Assembly (NCBI GenBank): GCA_963930645.1 | Contig: OZ005655.1 | Span: 137,129,456-137,193,455 of the forward strand | Reading direction: 5' to 3' | DNA from: Salticus scenicus | Taxonomy: Eukaryota > Arthropoda > Arachnida > Araneae > Salticidae | DNA: 64,000 bases | Shown here: in pieces, positions 9,031 to 20,030 of the stretch | Layout of the letters: every line of letters begins with the position of its first letter | Numbering within the stretch: the first letter of the stretch is position 1 | Notes under the pieces: generated by a model | Told to the model about the DNA's origin: nothing | Seen by the model: the letters and a program-made list of their open reading frames with translations, nothing else | The model's database searches: none | Program-made: the position numbers and the translations under genes

Positions 9031-10821
9031 ATGTTCATTGTAACAATGAATTCTACCTATAGAAAAAAAAATCAGCTTCACACCTTATCAAGTCAATTTT
9101 TTGCAGCCGCCGCTTGGGCTATAACATTAAAATAGTTAAGGTTAAAAAATAAATAAATAAATAAATAAAAGATTGCAGCAACTTTATGTGACAGCACATA
9201 AACATTTCCTTCCAAGTTCCTGATTTAATTGAAAAAATATTTGACTGGTAGCACTAGAAATCTCTCAACTTTTCTTTCCAGTTTTGATGTATATGAAAAT
9301 CATTAAAATACGCAGTTGCAGAAGAGATTTAAAAGAAGTGCTATCTGTTATTGGACTAGTAATAACAAGCTGATCTAGAACCTGCTTGACCCTCAAGCAA
9401 ATGTTGGCTGAACAGCAGAATTTGTAAAAAAATGTTAAAAAAAGTTTTTTTTTTTTTTTTTTTTTTTAAAGCAAGTGGGGAGACTGAACAATGTTGAATT
9501 AGTCAATTGGCCACTAACTCTTTCAATCAGGATAACCGATTTTATATGAGTAGATAATGATAATTTATATTTATGAAAACTAGTTTACTAAGGCGCTAGC
9601 CAATAAAATGAATAAACTGCTCAAAATCTTCATTCTATGTCATGTTGATAAATAAGTTCAGCTTTCATTTCTTTTAGTAAAAAAGTGATATTTAGTCGTC
9701 ATAATATAAATATAATTGGTTAGAAGTAATTAAGGTTAAATGTAATATGTTTGATATTATTTCATTTATAGACTATTAAAAGGAAAAATGCAATAGGCTT
9801 GGATTATTTAAGTCTTAAATATGATGTTTGCTGATACACAAAATCTAGGGTGTTTAATTCCTGACGATCATAAGTTATTTGCGAAACCGCATCATTTTCT
9901 TTTCTCTTGTAAAGAATGTATAAAGATCATGTAAAAATCCTTTATATATATACTTTGGTTCATATGAATTTAATGTAATATTATTTAAACATTTGTATAG
10001 TCATTGTTAAGTATATTATTACACCAGCAAAGTGTAACGCCAAATAGACAAATGTAGCTGCAACTAATGTTTTGGTACTAATTTTTTTTTTAATGATATT
10101 TACTACAAAATTTAGGATTAAATAAAAAAAAAGAATAATAATAATAACTATTATTTCACCATATTTTTAGAGAATTTATTGCACAATTTGTTTTTATCTA
10201 AAAAAATAAAATAAAATAAAAATAAAAATAATAAAAATACCTTTTCCATTGCCTCTGTTCTTATCTATGTTTCAGAAGTTTGCATAATAAAATATGCCTT
10301 CTACTTCTGTTAAATTGTGTCACTAAAATTATTAATCCTTTTACGAATAAAATAAACCAAGTTACTTTGAAATTTATTATTCCGCATATACATTGTTTAT
10401 AGTCTTTCCCAGACAAGTGAAATTAATGCTTTCCCAAGTGACACTAAAATTAAGTGGTTTGTTATTAATAAAAGAGAAGATCAAGCTTCTGTATTATTAC
10501 TGTATTATAAGTATACAAATATTCTGAATATAGAATTATGAAGAAAATTATTTTGTATAAGAGAACAATAGAGGTGTTTTGTAGTTATGTTTTAGTATGA
10601 AAACAATGTATTTATTTCAATATAATGAGCACCTACAGAATTATAACTATAAATATGAATGTACCATTGTGAAATTTAACTTTGTGTATCATTGTGAAAT
10701 TTAACAAGTTACCGTTCGAAAAATCCTTTAAAATGTTCTTAAAATCACAAAAATAGAGATAAGTTGAATTTTGCAAAGAGACGTTCCAATATGTACAAAT
10801 ATATAATGCTTTTATTATATA
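9031..10821. other. AT-rich sequence, no gene seen
   Basis: Simple repeats only: an AAAT run near 9148-9170, a poly-T tract near 9446-9468 and A-rich blocks near 10200-10240. No coding similarity recognised. Confidence 0.6.
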
Positions 10822-10849
10822 CTAGCAGGCTTTGCCCGCATCGCTAGGC

Positions 10850-10861
10850 ACTATTTAAATG
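10850..10861. repeat. Penelope-like element target duplication, left
   Basis: ACTATTTAAATG is repeated exactly at 13585-13596 on the other side of the insertion. Confidence 0.7.
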
Positions 10862-10971
10862 ACTAAATAATTAAAAACCACGTGCGAAATAACTATTTAA
10901 AAGAGTAAAATCCGCTGTAAGAGGCACGTTAAAAATATTTAAAAGAATTTTAAAAGGTTAAAAAACAGTTA

Positions 10972-11010
10972 GACAACATGTTTCGTGCTTATTTATTAGC
11001 ACATCATCAG
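10972..11010 (-). ncRNA. Hammerhead-ribozyme-like core, Penelope 3' end
   Basis: On the minus strand: CTGATGA (11010-11004), a stem GTGC/GCAC with a 10-nt loop, GAAAC (10984-10980), a possible two-pair stem III (CA-TGT-TG), and a GTC cleavage-type triplet (10974-10972). Hammerhead motifs with very short stem III are known in Penelope-like elements. I cannot find a convincing stem I, so activity is uncertain. The RT ORF stop codon TGA falls inside the CTGATGA core. Confidence 0.55.
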
Positions 11011-12698
11011 GTCTCGTCAGTTAATGAAAGCCATCGAGCTTTATCTTGTTGTTCTAAGAAAGGTTGCCATAGGGTTGCCAAGTCTTTACTCTGATTCTGG
11101 TTGATGCATTTATCGCCAAATTTCCAAATCATGATCTTTTCGTATATGTCTAATGTGTATTCGGTGTGGGGGGTTGCTAGAATTTTACTTTCTTCCCACT
11201 TTGGCTGGGCTTCTTTATTGTCGAGTAAAAGTTGCTTTAATGCCGTGTTTCCGTACAATGATTTAATGGAATGCTTATGTTCTTTAATCCTTTTACTCAA
11301 ATTGCGCTTTGTTTTGCCAATATAATAAGATGTTATATTATTGATTGAGATGGGGATTGCATATACGCCGCCAACTTTTGTTTTTTTGTCGCGATCGGAT
11401 ATTATCAGATTTTTCAATGTTGAGGTTTTAAATGCAATATTATATCCAATATTTTTAAATTGTCGTATTACGGGATGGAAACCTTTATTAAATGAGATTG
11501 CGCCAATAAATCTACTAGTTTCTTTTCCAGTTTTTAGATTCGTATTGTTAAGCCGGTTTATTATTCTGCGTTTCAACTTATTAAATATTGTGATATTGTA
11601 ACCTTGATTAAGCATAGTCTTTTTAATTAAGTTTAATTCTTTATCTGAGGAGGATTTATAGGTGCAATGTGTGAAGGCTCTATTAATTAATGGTGTAATG
11701 GCGTTGAAAAGTAGTTGTTTAGATGTGTAAGAGTTAACAGGTGCTATGGTGAGGGGGGATGTTGGTTTGTGATAAACGTCAGTCCAGATAGTACTATTAT
11801 CATGATTTCTATGTATCAATACATCGAGGAACGGTATGGCTCTATCTTTTTCTTTCTCGATTGTGAGATTTACAGAATCAAAAATGTTGTTCATATTGTT
11901 TACTAGGGTTAGAAGGCTATTATGTGTATAGTCCCAAATTATGTAGATGTCGTCTACATATCTTTTATAGAAGGAGGGTTTAAGTATGCTATTTGTTAAA
12001 ACTGTATTCTCAATATGTTGCATGGTTATTTCACCAAGAGTAGGTGCTAAACATGATCCCATTGGTGTACCTGTGGTTTGTTGATAAATAGTGTTATTAA
12101 CTCTAAAGTGATTGGTTTTAAATATCAGGTTTAAACTGGCTTCTATGAATTTAACATGCTTACTTAAGTTATTGTGATTATTGCACTTGTCAATAATTAT
12201 ATCTTTAACTGCATTAAGTGGAACTGATGGGTAAAGAGACTTTACATCTAAGCTGTAGAATTTAGCAGTAGGTTGTAGTTTAATTTTATGGATATCTTCT
12301 AAAAAATTCAAAGTTGAAACGGTTACGTATGGCGAGTCGTTTATAAGCGGTTTAAGTAAACTATTAATAAATTTTTCGAGAAAGTAGACTGGTGATATTC
12401 TTCTGTTTACGATTGGTCGGAGAGGCATTGAAATTTTATGTGTTTTAATTTTAACGAACATAGGCGGTACGGATGTATAAAGGGGGAATTGGTAGAAATC
12501 TTTCTTGTATTCGGGAAAGTCTTTTGCCAGTTTAGTCATAGAGTTTTTTATTGTATCAGTTGGATCTTTGTTCACTATTATTGCGTTGAGTTCAACTAGG
12601 ACATCATTAAGTTTAGCTTGAAAATCTTCATTAGTAATGAGTACAAAATTAGATGCTTTATCTGCTAAAAGTATTCTAAATTCTTTATTATTATGCAA
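11007..12698 (-). pseudogene. Penelope-like reverse transcriptase with GIY-YIG endonuclease
   Basis: This is the catalytic part of the Penelope protein, which nicks target DNA and copies element RNA there. RT signatures are LDVKSLYPSVP near residue 148, TGTPMGSCLAPTLGE near 210, RYVDDIYIIW near 247 and IPFLDVLIHR near 290. A GIY-YIG nuclease follows at about 440-500 (GGVYAI, then YYIGKTKRNLSKRIKEH). The frame is open for 563 codons and ends LTDET-stop. Its start lacks an ATG because it continues the upstream frame of 12725-13381 through a one-base frame break near 12725-12760. Domain content and order match EN+ Penelope elements. Without that frameshift the ORF would be near full length, so this copy may be young. 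Confidence 0.93.
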
Positions 12699-12724
12699 AT
12701 TCTTGAGTATCTTCTTTTGCTGTA

Positions 12725-13381
12725 TCAGAGAATGTTTATTGATTTCTTCCTTCCGCTGTATTTGTATGCATTTCCAAATTGTAAAGCCACGTAGAGATGG
12801 TTGAAGTGAGGGGGGATTTTATTAAGGCAGTTTTCAAAGTCAGCAATGGTGTTTTCAAAGTTCAATCCAATATCGGGGCAAAACTTAGGTCCTTGATTTA
12901 GTAAGACTACTTCTTTAGGTGTAGGCTGGTAACTGGTTAAGTTGATGAATTTGTTGGTTTCATTTTTATCGTTTGGTAATTTACCGGCCTCAGCCAGAAG
13001 GTTATCGAGTTTCTTCTTATGTCTTAGTCTAGTCTTGCATCCATCTTCTATTTGTTTTAGTTCAATTGTACGCAAAATAGAATCGAATTGTATAGGCATA
13101 AGGATATTGCTAAGTTCCAAATGTAAGTAATAAAGATTAAGTTCTGTATTAGCCAGTTCATATCTAGTTCGCCGAATATATTGTCGTAGGATTTTTTTCT
13201 CAGCAGTGTTGATAATATGCTTAAAAGCAGGAAGATTACGTTTAGCAGACTTGATTTGGATGAAATGTGGAATGAGATTGAGGTTACGGCAGTCTTTCAA
13301 AAAGGCCAAATGTAGAAGTTTGCGCGCAAATGCCACTTTTTGTCTAGAAAAGACTTGTTTCACAGACATTGTAAGTTTCAC
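12725..13381 (-). pseudogene. Penelope-like ORF, N-terminal region
   Basis: A 218-codon open frame upstream of the RT. It has a basic, helical N-terminal part rich in Lys and Leu, then LNQGPKFCPDIGLNF near residue 166, the block that commonly precedes RT in Penelope proteins. The first visible codon is GTG, not ATG; an in-frame ATG follows four codons later. The true start may have been cut by the inverted terminal copy, which begins at 13387. Its frame ends at a TGA within SINIL-stop, while the adjacent frame reads on (EEINKHSL) into the RT, indicating a single indel. Confidence 0.8.
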
Positions 13382-13386
13382 TATCA

Positions 13387-13584
13387 GAGTAAAGACTTGG
13401 CAACCCTATGGCAGCCTTTCTTAGAACAACAAGATAAAGCTCGATGGCTTTCATTAACTGACGAGACCTGATGATGTGCTAATAAATAAGCAGGAAACAT
13501 GTTGTCTAACTGCTTTTTAACCTTTTAAAATTCTTTTAAATATTTTTAACGTGCCTCTTACAGCGGATTTTACTCTTTTAAATA
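13387..13584 (+). repeat. Inverted copy of the Penelope 3' terminal segment
   Basis: In plus orientation it repeats the last about 25 codons of the RT ORF (from SEFKDLATLW-type residues to LTDET), its stop, the hammerhead-like core and the 3' tail, matching the reverse complement of about 10883-11080 with few differences. It abuts the start of the ORF. This head-on arrangement is typical of Penelope terminal repeats. Confidence 0.85.
13468..13505 (+). ncRNA. Hammerhead-ribozyme-like core, inverted Penelope end
   Basis: CTGATGA (13468-13474), stem II GTGC/GCAG, GAAAC (13494-13498), GTC (13503-13505). Stem II has lost one pair compared with the copy at 10972-11010. Stem I is not evident. Confidence 0.45.
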
Positions 13585-13596
13585 ACTATTTAAATG
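13585..13596. repeat. Penelope-like element target duplication, right
   Basis: ACTATTTAAATG, identical to 10850-10861. Confidence 0.7.
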
Positions 13597-13689
13597 GTTT
13601 GTCAAAATCCCATATCATTGTTAATAACCTAACTTAAAGTTCCTGTTGTGTTCAGTAGAGAATGTTTCCCTTCGCAAAGTGAGGAGTCC

Positions 13690-15170
13690 GGGTTCCCACT
13701 GGATTCTGCAGCAACTTACTCGCTTCGTATTTCCCGTTCCCCAGTGGGTAAGTTCGAAATTTTCAGAAATTCCGCAGATCCTAGAGACTTCCCAAGACAA
13801 ATTTAGTGCTAAAAAGAGGGTCTCGAATTTGCTCCTTCGTAACATCCCCCCTCCCCGAAAAAAAAAAAAAAATCAAAAATCACAAACAAAAGAGAAAAAG
13901 AAAGAAAATGTGTTTTTGGAAATATCCTAAAGAAGTCACATGTCTGTTTTCAATCTTTGTACCAGTTTTAATAGAACTTTACTCAAAAATCTAGAATTTC
14001 TGAACTTTCCCCCCCAAAAAACGATTTGTCCCTCCCTCCTGTAAGAATCAAGAATTCCAAAATAATCGTGCATAATGTTTTATTTATACTCAAGTCTAGT
14101 CTCCCCATGTGCAAATTCTTCCCCGTGAAGTAATTTTGGGCCAAGTTATACTTACAAACGTTTTTTTTTTTTGCTTCCTGTCCCCCAGAAGGAAAGGGGA
14201 GGGGGATTTTAATAAATACCGTTACTTTAGGGGTCGGATACATATAAACAATCTAAGCACCAAACTTTGTGACCGCAGCTATCATAAATTTCGCAGGACA
14301 AAATCAGCGCTAAAAGAAGTAATTCGAATTTTTCCTTCGTAACACGCCCCTCCCCCCCCCCCCCAAAAAAAAATGACAGATCGCAAAAAATCAAGAACGT
14401 GTTTTGCAAATATCCTAAAGAAGATGCATGGCTGTTTTCAACATATTTGTTCTGTTTTTGTTAGAGTTTTACTCAAAAATCTGGAATTTGCAAAATTTCT
14501 CGCCAAAGAACGATTCTCCTCCTCCTTCCCCCTAAAAATCAAAATTTTGTAAATCACAGATAATATTTTATTTGTACTTATGTGTAGTCTTTTCATGTGC
14601 GATTTCTTCACTGTAAAGTAATTTGGAGCAGAGTTATACTTACAAAAGTTTTTTTTTTACTTTCTGTCGCCCCAAATGGTTAATTTCGATAAATTCCCTT
14701 ACTTTAGGTGTCGGATACATATAAACAATCCAAGCACCAAGATTCGTGACCGCAGCTCCCATAGGTTTCTCAGGACAAATTTAGCACTAAAACTGTTTTG
14801 CTTGCTGGTAATCCCCCCCCCCTCCAAAAAAAATAAAAAATGCAAATCGCAAAAAAAACGAAAATGTGTTTTTGGAAATATTCTAAGGAAGTTGCATACC
14901 TTTTTTCAACATCTTTGTTCCATATTTGGTAGAATTATACTCAAAAATCCGGAATTAGCAAAAATTCCCGCCAAAAATCATTTTTACCCCCTCTCTTCCC
15001 TTAAAAATCGAAAATACCTAAAGTCCATAATATTTTATTTGTACTTATGTCTAGTCTCTCCATGTGCAATATCTTTACTGTGAAATGATTTGGAGACGAG
15101 TTATGCTTACAAACTTGTTTTTGATTTTTGCACACACACACACACACACACCCTCACGCCCCAGTATAGT
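13690..15170 (+). repeat. Tandem repeat, unit about 480 bp, three copies
   Basis: Landmarks recur at regular spacing: 'catgtgcaa/gcgattctt..actgtgaagtaatttgg' near 14105, 14592 and 15060; 'aggacaaatttagcac'-like near 13790, 14290 and 14770; C-run followed by A-run near 13850, 14350 and 14815; and 'atatcctaaagaag' near 13920, 14410 and 14880. A CA microsatellite follows at 15132-15152. No coding content recognised. Confidence 0.85.
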
Positions 15171-15444
15171 ACCGGAGAGGAATTTCGAAAAAGTTGATAG
15201 ATATTATTTTAAATTGGATAAAGATCTAAATGCATGCCAAGCACCGTTCAATTCTGTCCAGCCGTCCTCAAGTGATTCCCGGAGAAACGTAACGTTACAG
15301 ACATACAGACACGGTGACACACACACAGAGACAGAATTTTTTGAAGTCATTTTTGGCTTTCATGGTGTGTGAAACGTGAAGATATCGCAAATTTTTTTCA
15401 TTCTGACAAATTTACAGACAAAAGTCTGATTTTATTTATATAGA

Positions 15445-16136
15445 TTTTTTCACCTGGTGAAGGGCCAAGCTAATTTAATTTGACCCTAAATAAATAATGC
15501 GTTGTTAATTTTATGGATTTTCTTGATTAAAAACGTTTTTTCATTATTTAACCCCTTTTTCTTTTTGTTGTGTTCATTTCACAAGCCCATATGCTGCTGT
15601 TGAAGACTGTATCATACTGCCAAGTGTGCCGTTATCCGGTAAAGGAATTCAAAATCTTTCATATCTTGGCATGAAACGTTCTAATCTAACTCATTGTTAT
15701 TGAATGCATTCACATTTTGCCAGCGACCATACTATCTCGCTTTCTGTTTTATGGTGCGTTTTAAGTTATTTATGCTAGAGAGCGCATCTGTATTGCTTCT
15801 ATAGATGAGGATATGTACATAGTTCCTTAAATTTTAACGACGTACAAGTTATTTTTTTTTTTTTAAGCAATGATTTCCATTTTGCAAATTTCGTATTGGT
15901 AGATAAAATTTGATATCTGTATCATCTATTTATTATTAAACATTCTCCATATTTAAAAGATAATTCTGTGTCATTTTCCAGTTACCTGTTAGAGATTCAT
16001 CTTTTTAGCAGTTTAAATTACCTTTTTGGTTTTATCAAATAAAGGATTAAGGACATCATAGTGAAATTTCGAAGATAGAAGAAATTAAAATTAATCACGT
16101 AGTAGCAACATGTAGGATTGAGACAAGCACACATTA
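15445..16136. other. AT-rich sequence, no gene seen
   Basis: No open frame of note, no repeat structure apart from a poly-T tract near 15851-15864. Confidence 0.6.
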
Positions 16137-16233
16137 CCCATGTAGCACATTACATTGTTATAGCGTTCAAAATAAGTCTGTACAGTGAGAAATTGGTTGT
16201 AACTACGTTAAACAACGTTATGTGCTACCTGGG
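16137..16233. mobile_element. Short MITE, TIR CCCATGTAGCAC, TA duplication
   Basis: A 97-bp element with ends CCCATGTAGCACATTAC and GTTATGTGCTACCTGGG, flanked by TA at 16135-16136 and 16234-16235. The TIR consensus CCCARGTAGCAC is shared with the 5.5-kb element at 42126-47655. Confidence 0.8.
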
Positions 16234-16235
16234 TA

Positions 16236-17584
16236 GGTATTTACTAACACTCTAAAATTTCCTATTACTCACTCATTTACTGCTTCTAAAGGAAAAAGAA
16301 GATTTTCTAACCAGAGTTACATTTGAAAAAAATCACATCAAAGTAGTTTATATAACCTAATAATGGCCTAATACAAATATGTGATAAAATAAGAAATACC
16401 AAATCTAATAAATGCATAAGCATCATAAAGAAATTCAACAGACATATTAGTATAAACATGTCATAAAACTTTGTAATATTCTTAATGTTATTAATTTATC
16501 TTTTTTAAGGAAAGAATTTCAGAAGTAATAGAACTGGGGATATTTTAGTGATACACACCTGAAACAAATTCGTATAAGCTAAAACTAACATGCAAAAAAT
16601 ACATCTGAAGTGTAGAAGATTCATAATTTAATTAATTAACGCATCTTTGTTTTAAAACATCCTTCTGTTGATATTTTTTTTTCCGCATAAATATTTATAA
16701 CTTTCAAATTAATGATAGTCTATAGTATTATTATCTAAATACACTGTAAACGTAAACATCTTAAATTCATTCAAATAAATGTTTTATACGGATGGTTATA
16801 TTTTAAGCGAAAAAAAAAAAAAATCTTAATTTTTAAGACACCGTTTTGCATCTGAATCTAGGACATTGCAAATGTCTTAAAACGCCGCTATCTTGTTTAG
16901 TTCTAAAAATACAGCCATTTTAGGCTTAAAAACTCTAACATTTTTTAGGCTTTTCAATAGATAAATGAATAAATGAAGATGGCATGCGATTCTGTTTTCT
17001 GTTAAAAATAGATTTTTGAATTTTACTAGAGCATAAATTAAACACCCGGTGCTGGAATTGAACTCATACCATCCACTCAATCCGAAACCTAGTATCGTAG
17101 TTAAGTATTTAACTATATCATGCTTTTACGGAACAAAAAACTTGTTTATACAGTGTGATTATGATTAAAGTTACGATTTCAAAACGCTAAAATTTTAAAA
17201 CTACCTATCAGAGCGTTTTGATATTTTACCAGAGCAATCGTGAGGCAATGCAATTTTGTTTGGGGGAGGAAAAAAAGTAGTTCATGTTTCTAAAAATGAC
17301 GCTGTCAGGGAAATGTCAGGGTAAATGGACTCATTAATCACAGGACTCATTAAACGTCTAAATGGACTCATTAAACACAGGAATATTGTTAGCAACACAA
17401 TGAAATAGCAGGAAACAATAGACTTCAAGGGTTTACTACAATGTTTTTTAGCAAAAGGACAAGAATACGTGAAAAAGAAAAAGAGGAGCTTCATAAGACA
17501 AATAGCTTACGGATAAATACCAGCATATTTTGGAATTATTTTATTTATTTATTTATTTATTTATTTTATTTTATTTTATTTTTA

Positions 17585-17615
<31 letters not shown>

Positions 17616-17728
17616 TTTTACAAACAAAATTTTATTGCCTTACGATTACTCTGGTGAAATATCAAATCGCTCTGATAGATAGCTTTAAAATTATATCGTT
17701 TTAATTATAATCATTCTATATGTTAAAA
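16236..17728. other. AT-rich sequence with a possible tRNA-like SINE remnant
   Basis: Mostly featureless, with a T-rich run (TTTAT/TTTTA) at 17540-17615. On the minus strand, 17130-17040 has a weak tRNA-like layout ending in a B-box-like GAGTTCAATTCC, possibly a SINE head. No coding region recognised. Confidence 0.4.
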
Positions 17729-17794
17729 TACAGAGTGTCCTGAAAGTTCCAGTACTCCAACTTAAAGAAATCATTGTGTCCATGATTTTTACTT

Positions 17795-18750
17795 TCTCTT
17801 ACCCATAAGGTAGAGAAAGTATTGTTTTTGGGTCAAATTTTCGAACGCGAGATTTTGTTATATTTACACGTTTTGAGGTCCCCTGAATCCAAATATCATG
17901 TTTTTAGCAAATGGTCTGTGTGTATGTCTGTGTGTGTCTGTCTGTTATCAGCATATCTCAAAAACAAATTATGGCAGAAAGTTCAAATTTGGTATTCTAA
18001 ATGTGTATCATATAGGGACGCTACAGTAAGCTTTTCGTTAAGATCAAGCAAATGGTTCGTGTACAGGGACAATCAAGAGAATTCTAATACGTCTATGGGG
18101 GAAATTGCAGGAAAGTAGAGTTTAACGTATATAGACTGCACTAAACCAAATGAAACGAATATATATTTTTTGTAATAGAGATAGTTAACTGGGAAAAAAA
18201 ATTGTGTATGTAGGAGCCTCGCCTCCCCCCCCCCCTGGGGGGGAAGTCCCCCCTCGAGGGGAGTAAATTTTCATGATGGGTATCTTTCAAAAGAGCTCGC
18301 CAATACCTTTAAAACGAATGGTTGAACCATCGAACTGCGATATTTTAAATCAAAGTTATCGATTTTTTTCACTTTTAACGAAAAAAAAAAACGCTTTTTT
18401 TTTATTGAGAATAAAATGGACTTTTTTTTTGGATATTTTGTGTTAAACGACTTCTCTACTATTAACATCGTCTGCATTGTCATAAAAGATAATTTTTTTA
18501 AATTATAATTTTAATAAATTATTTTTTAAAAAAAGATTTATTTTTTAATAACCGAATTAAATACTATATAAATGTAGGTGCATTAATGAAACAGGGTGTT
18601 GAGGGGGGCGGTAGCCCCCCTCACACAGAACTAATTATCGTATAAAACTCTTCTGAAGCCTAATTTTAATTGTTTAGCATAGGTTTACATGACAGTTCTC
18701 GTTATCTTACCTCTTAATCTGCAACCTGTATTTATAGTTTTAAATTTCAG
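17795..18750. repeat. Repeat inserted in the mariner-type element
   Basis: It begins with a hairpin (ACTTTCTC ... GAGAAAGT, 17797-17821), then a GT/CTGT-rich stretch (17918-17945) and a C/G-run inverted pair near 18218-18262. A similar G/C pair lies near 18603-18622. The boundaries and class are unclear. Confidence 0.4.
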
Positions 18751-18861
18751 GGTAAGAGAAAACCGTGTGAGTGACACACCAGATTATTTAATATTAAATT
18801 TTATCGTCTGCTTAATATTGCATCAGTTCTTTAATTTTTATAGTTTCTTTTCTCGCTCAAG

Positions 18862-19134
18862 TTGTGTGAGAAAAAAGTTTTATATTATTTTGTTCTTCAT
18901 AGTGAAATGTGTTTATCACGCATTCAGAGAATTACGCTGATTGAAGCTTATTTTGAATGTAAATTGTATGAAAGATGCAAAGATGTTTGGCGATATAAAT
19001 ATCCAGATGATGCAATACCGAGTAAAAATATGCTATATCAGCTCGTTCGACAATTTCATAATACAGGTTTTGTGCAGGTGGGTGCAAGTTTCTGGACAAG
19101 AAGTCACTCCCAGCATGTTAAAACGCGTTTCTAA
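18862..19134 (+). pseudogene. DUF4817-like helix-turn-helix fragment of a mariner-type transposon
   Basis: The frame contains ITLIEAYFECKLYERCKDVWRY followed by PDDAIPSKNMLYQLVRQFHNTG. This is the pattern of the DUF4817 DNA-binding domain found at the N-terminus of arthropod mariner-type transposon proteins. It sits between matching terminal inverted repeats, which supports the assignment. The frame becomes nonsense after about residue 60, and no DDE/D catalytic region follows before the right end at 19338. I read it as an internally deleted, inactive copy. The neighbouring frame at 18941 is a shadow. Confidence 0.75.
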
Positions 19135-19417
19135 ACACATGCGCAAACGAGAACAGCGTTGCCTCCTAGAAAAATGTGGACATTTTGAACATTTATTATA
19201 AATGCAAGTTCTGTATTTTTTCCTCCGTTATTTTAAATGTCCCTTTTATCATTAGCATAAAAATAATCGTTTTAAGGTTTGTTCTTTTGTAAATAAAAAA
19301 TACATCAGCGTCAGTACTGGAACTTTTAGGACACTCTGTATAATCAGTATTCGCGAAACAAATTGCAGTGTCATGTTTTATTCCGATTTCATTGCCAAAA
19401 AACTAATGGTACTGATA

Positions 19418-19730
19418 AGTATAAAGGATTTAAGTCCAAAAATGTCGATTTTGAGTTAAGTACATAGTCAGACGCAGAAAAAAATTCTCCATCGATTGGT
19501 ATAAAGGATTTAAGCCCATGTTATTTAGTCTTTGAGAAAATCCATTGGTAAAAAAGATTCAAGTCAGAAATTTAGCATTCATGTTTGGTATAAAAGGTTT
19601 AAGTCAATTTGTTACCTTTATAAAATGAAGGTTGGCAATCACTTTAATGGTATAAAGGGTATATGTCAACATAATTCCTTTTTCCTGATCGAGTCTTCTG
19701 ATTAGTTTTCGGTATAAAGGATTTAAGTCC
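19418..19730 (+). repeat. Subterminal repeats, GGTATAAAGGATTTAAGTC motif
   Basis: Six copies at about 19418, 19498, 19547, 19586, 19649 and 19711, each 17-19 nt and spaced irregularly at 40-80 nt. Subterminal arrays of this kind usually bind the transposase. Confidence 0.8.
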
Positions 19731-20030
19731 ACTTTTCTCTTTTTGCGCTGTGCCACTTGGGGGTCAATAGGTTTTTAATCCAATGCAATAATGAGATGAT
19801 AATTATTCAACTGTTTATTACTGTATTCTATGCTTTAATTTATAAATATAGAACTGGTATTGATAAATTTATTATTGTATTTTATGCTTTAATTTATAAA
19901 TATAGAACTGGTATTTATAAAAAAAAATGCCCACATTTCAATTGAAATTTAATATCTATAAATAATTCACTACATCATTCTTTACGAATAATTTACTACA
20001 TTTAACATCAGAGAAAAGTAGACTTAGCCT

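Larger units (their letters stand above)
10862..13584 (-). mobile_element. Penelope-like element (EN+), inverted terminal copy
   Basis: The element encodes a Penelope-type RT with a C-terminal GIY-YIG endonuclease on the minus strand. A segment holding the end of the ORF and the 3' region is repeated in opposite orientation at the 5' side (13387-13584 versus about 10883-11080). Twelve-base direct repeats flank it. Inverted or partial terminal copies are typical of Penelope elements. The coding frame is broken once. Confidence 0.88.
10822..15444 (-). mobile_element. Helitron-like element, degenerate, hosting other repeats
   Basis: On the minus strand a candidate 3' end at 10822 has the hairpin GCGGGC-AAA-GCCTGC followed by CTAG and then T, which is the Helitron end format. 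It matches the ends of the array at 37.3-50.4 kb. A candidate 5' end at 15444 reads A then TCTATATAAATAAAAT on the minus strand, also Helitron-like. The interior holds a tandem repeat and a Penelope insertion and no Rep/helicase coding. The 3' end is convincing; pairing the two ends as one element is an inference. Confidence 0.5.
17731..19338 (+). mobile_element. Mariner-type DNA transposon remnant, TA duplication
   Basis: The 25-bp terminal inverted repeats begin CAGAGTGTCC (17731-17755 and 19338-19314), differ at one position or so, and are flanked by TA at 17729-17730 and 19339-19340. A DUF4817-like ORF lies inside. Another repeat appears inserted at about 17795-18750, beginning with a TACTTTCTC hairpin. 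Only the N-terminal domain of a transposase remains. Confidence 0.8.
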
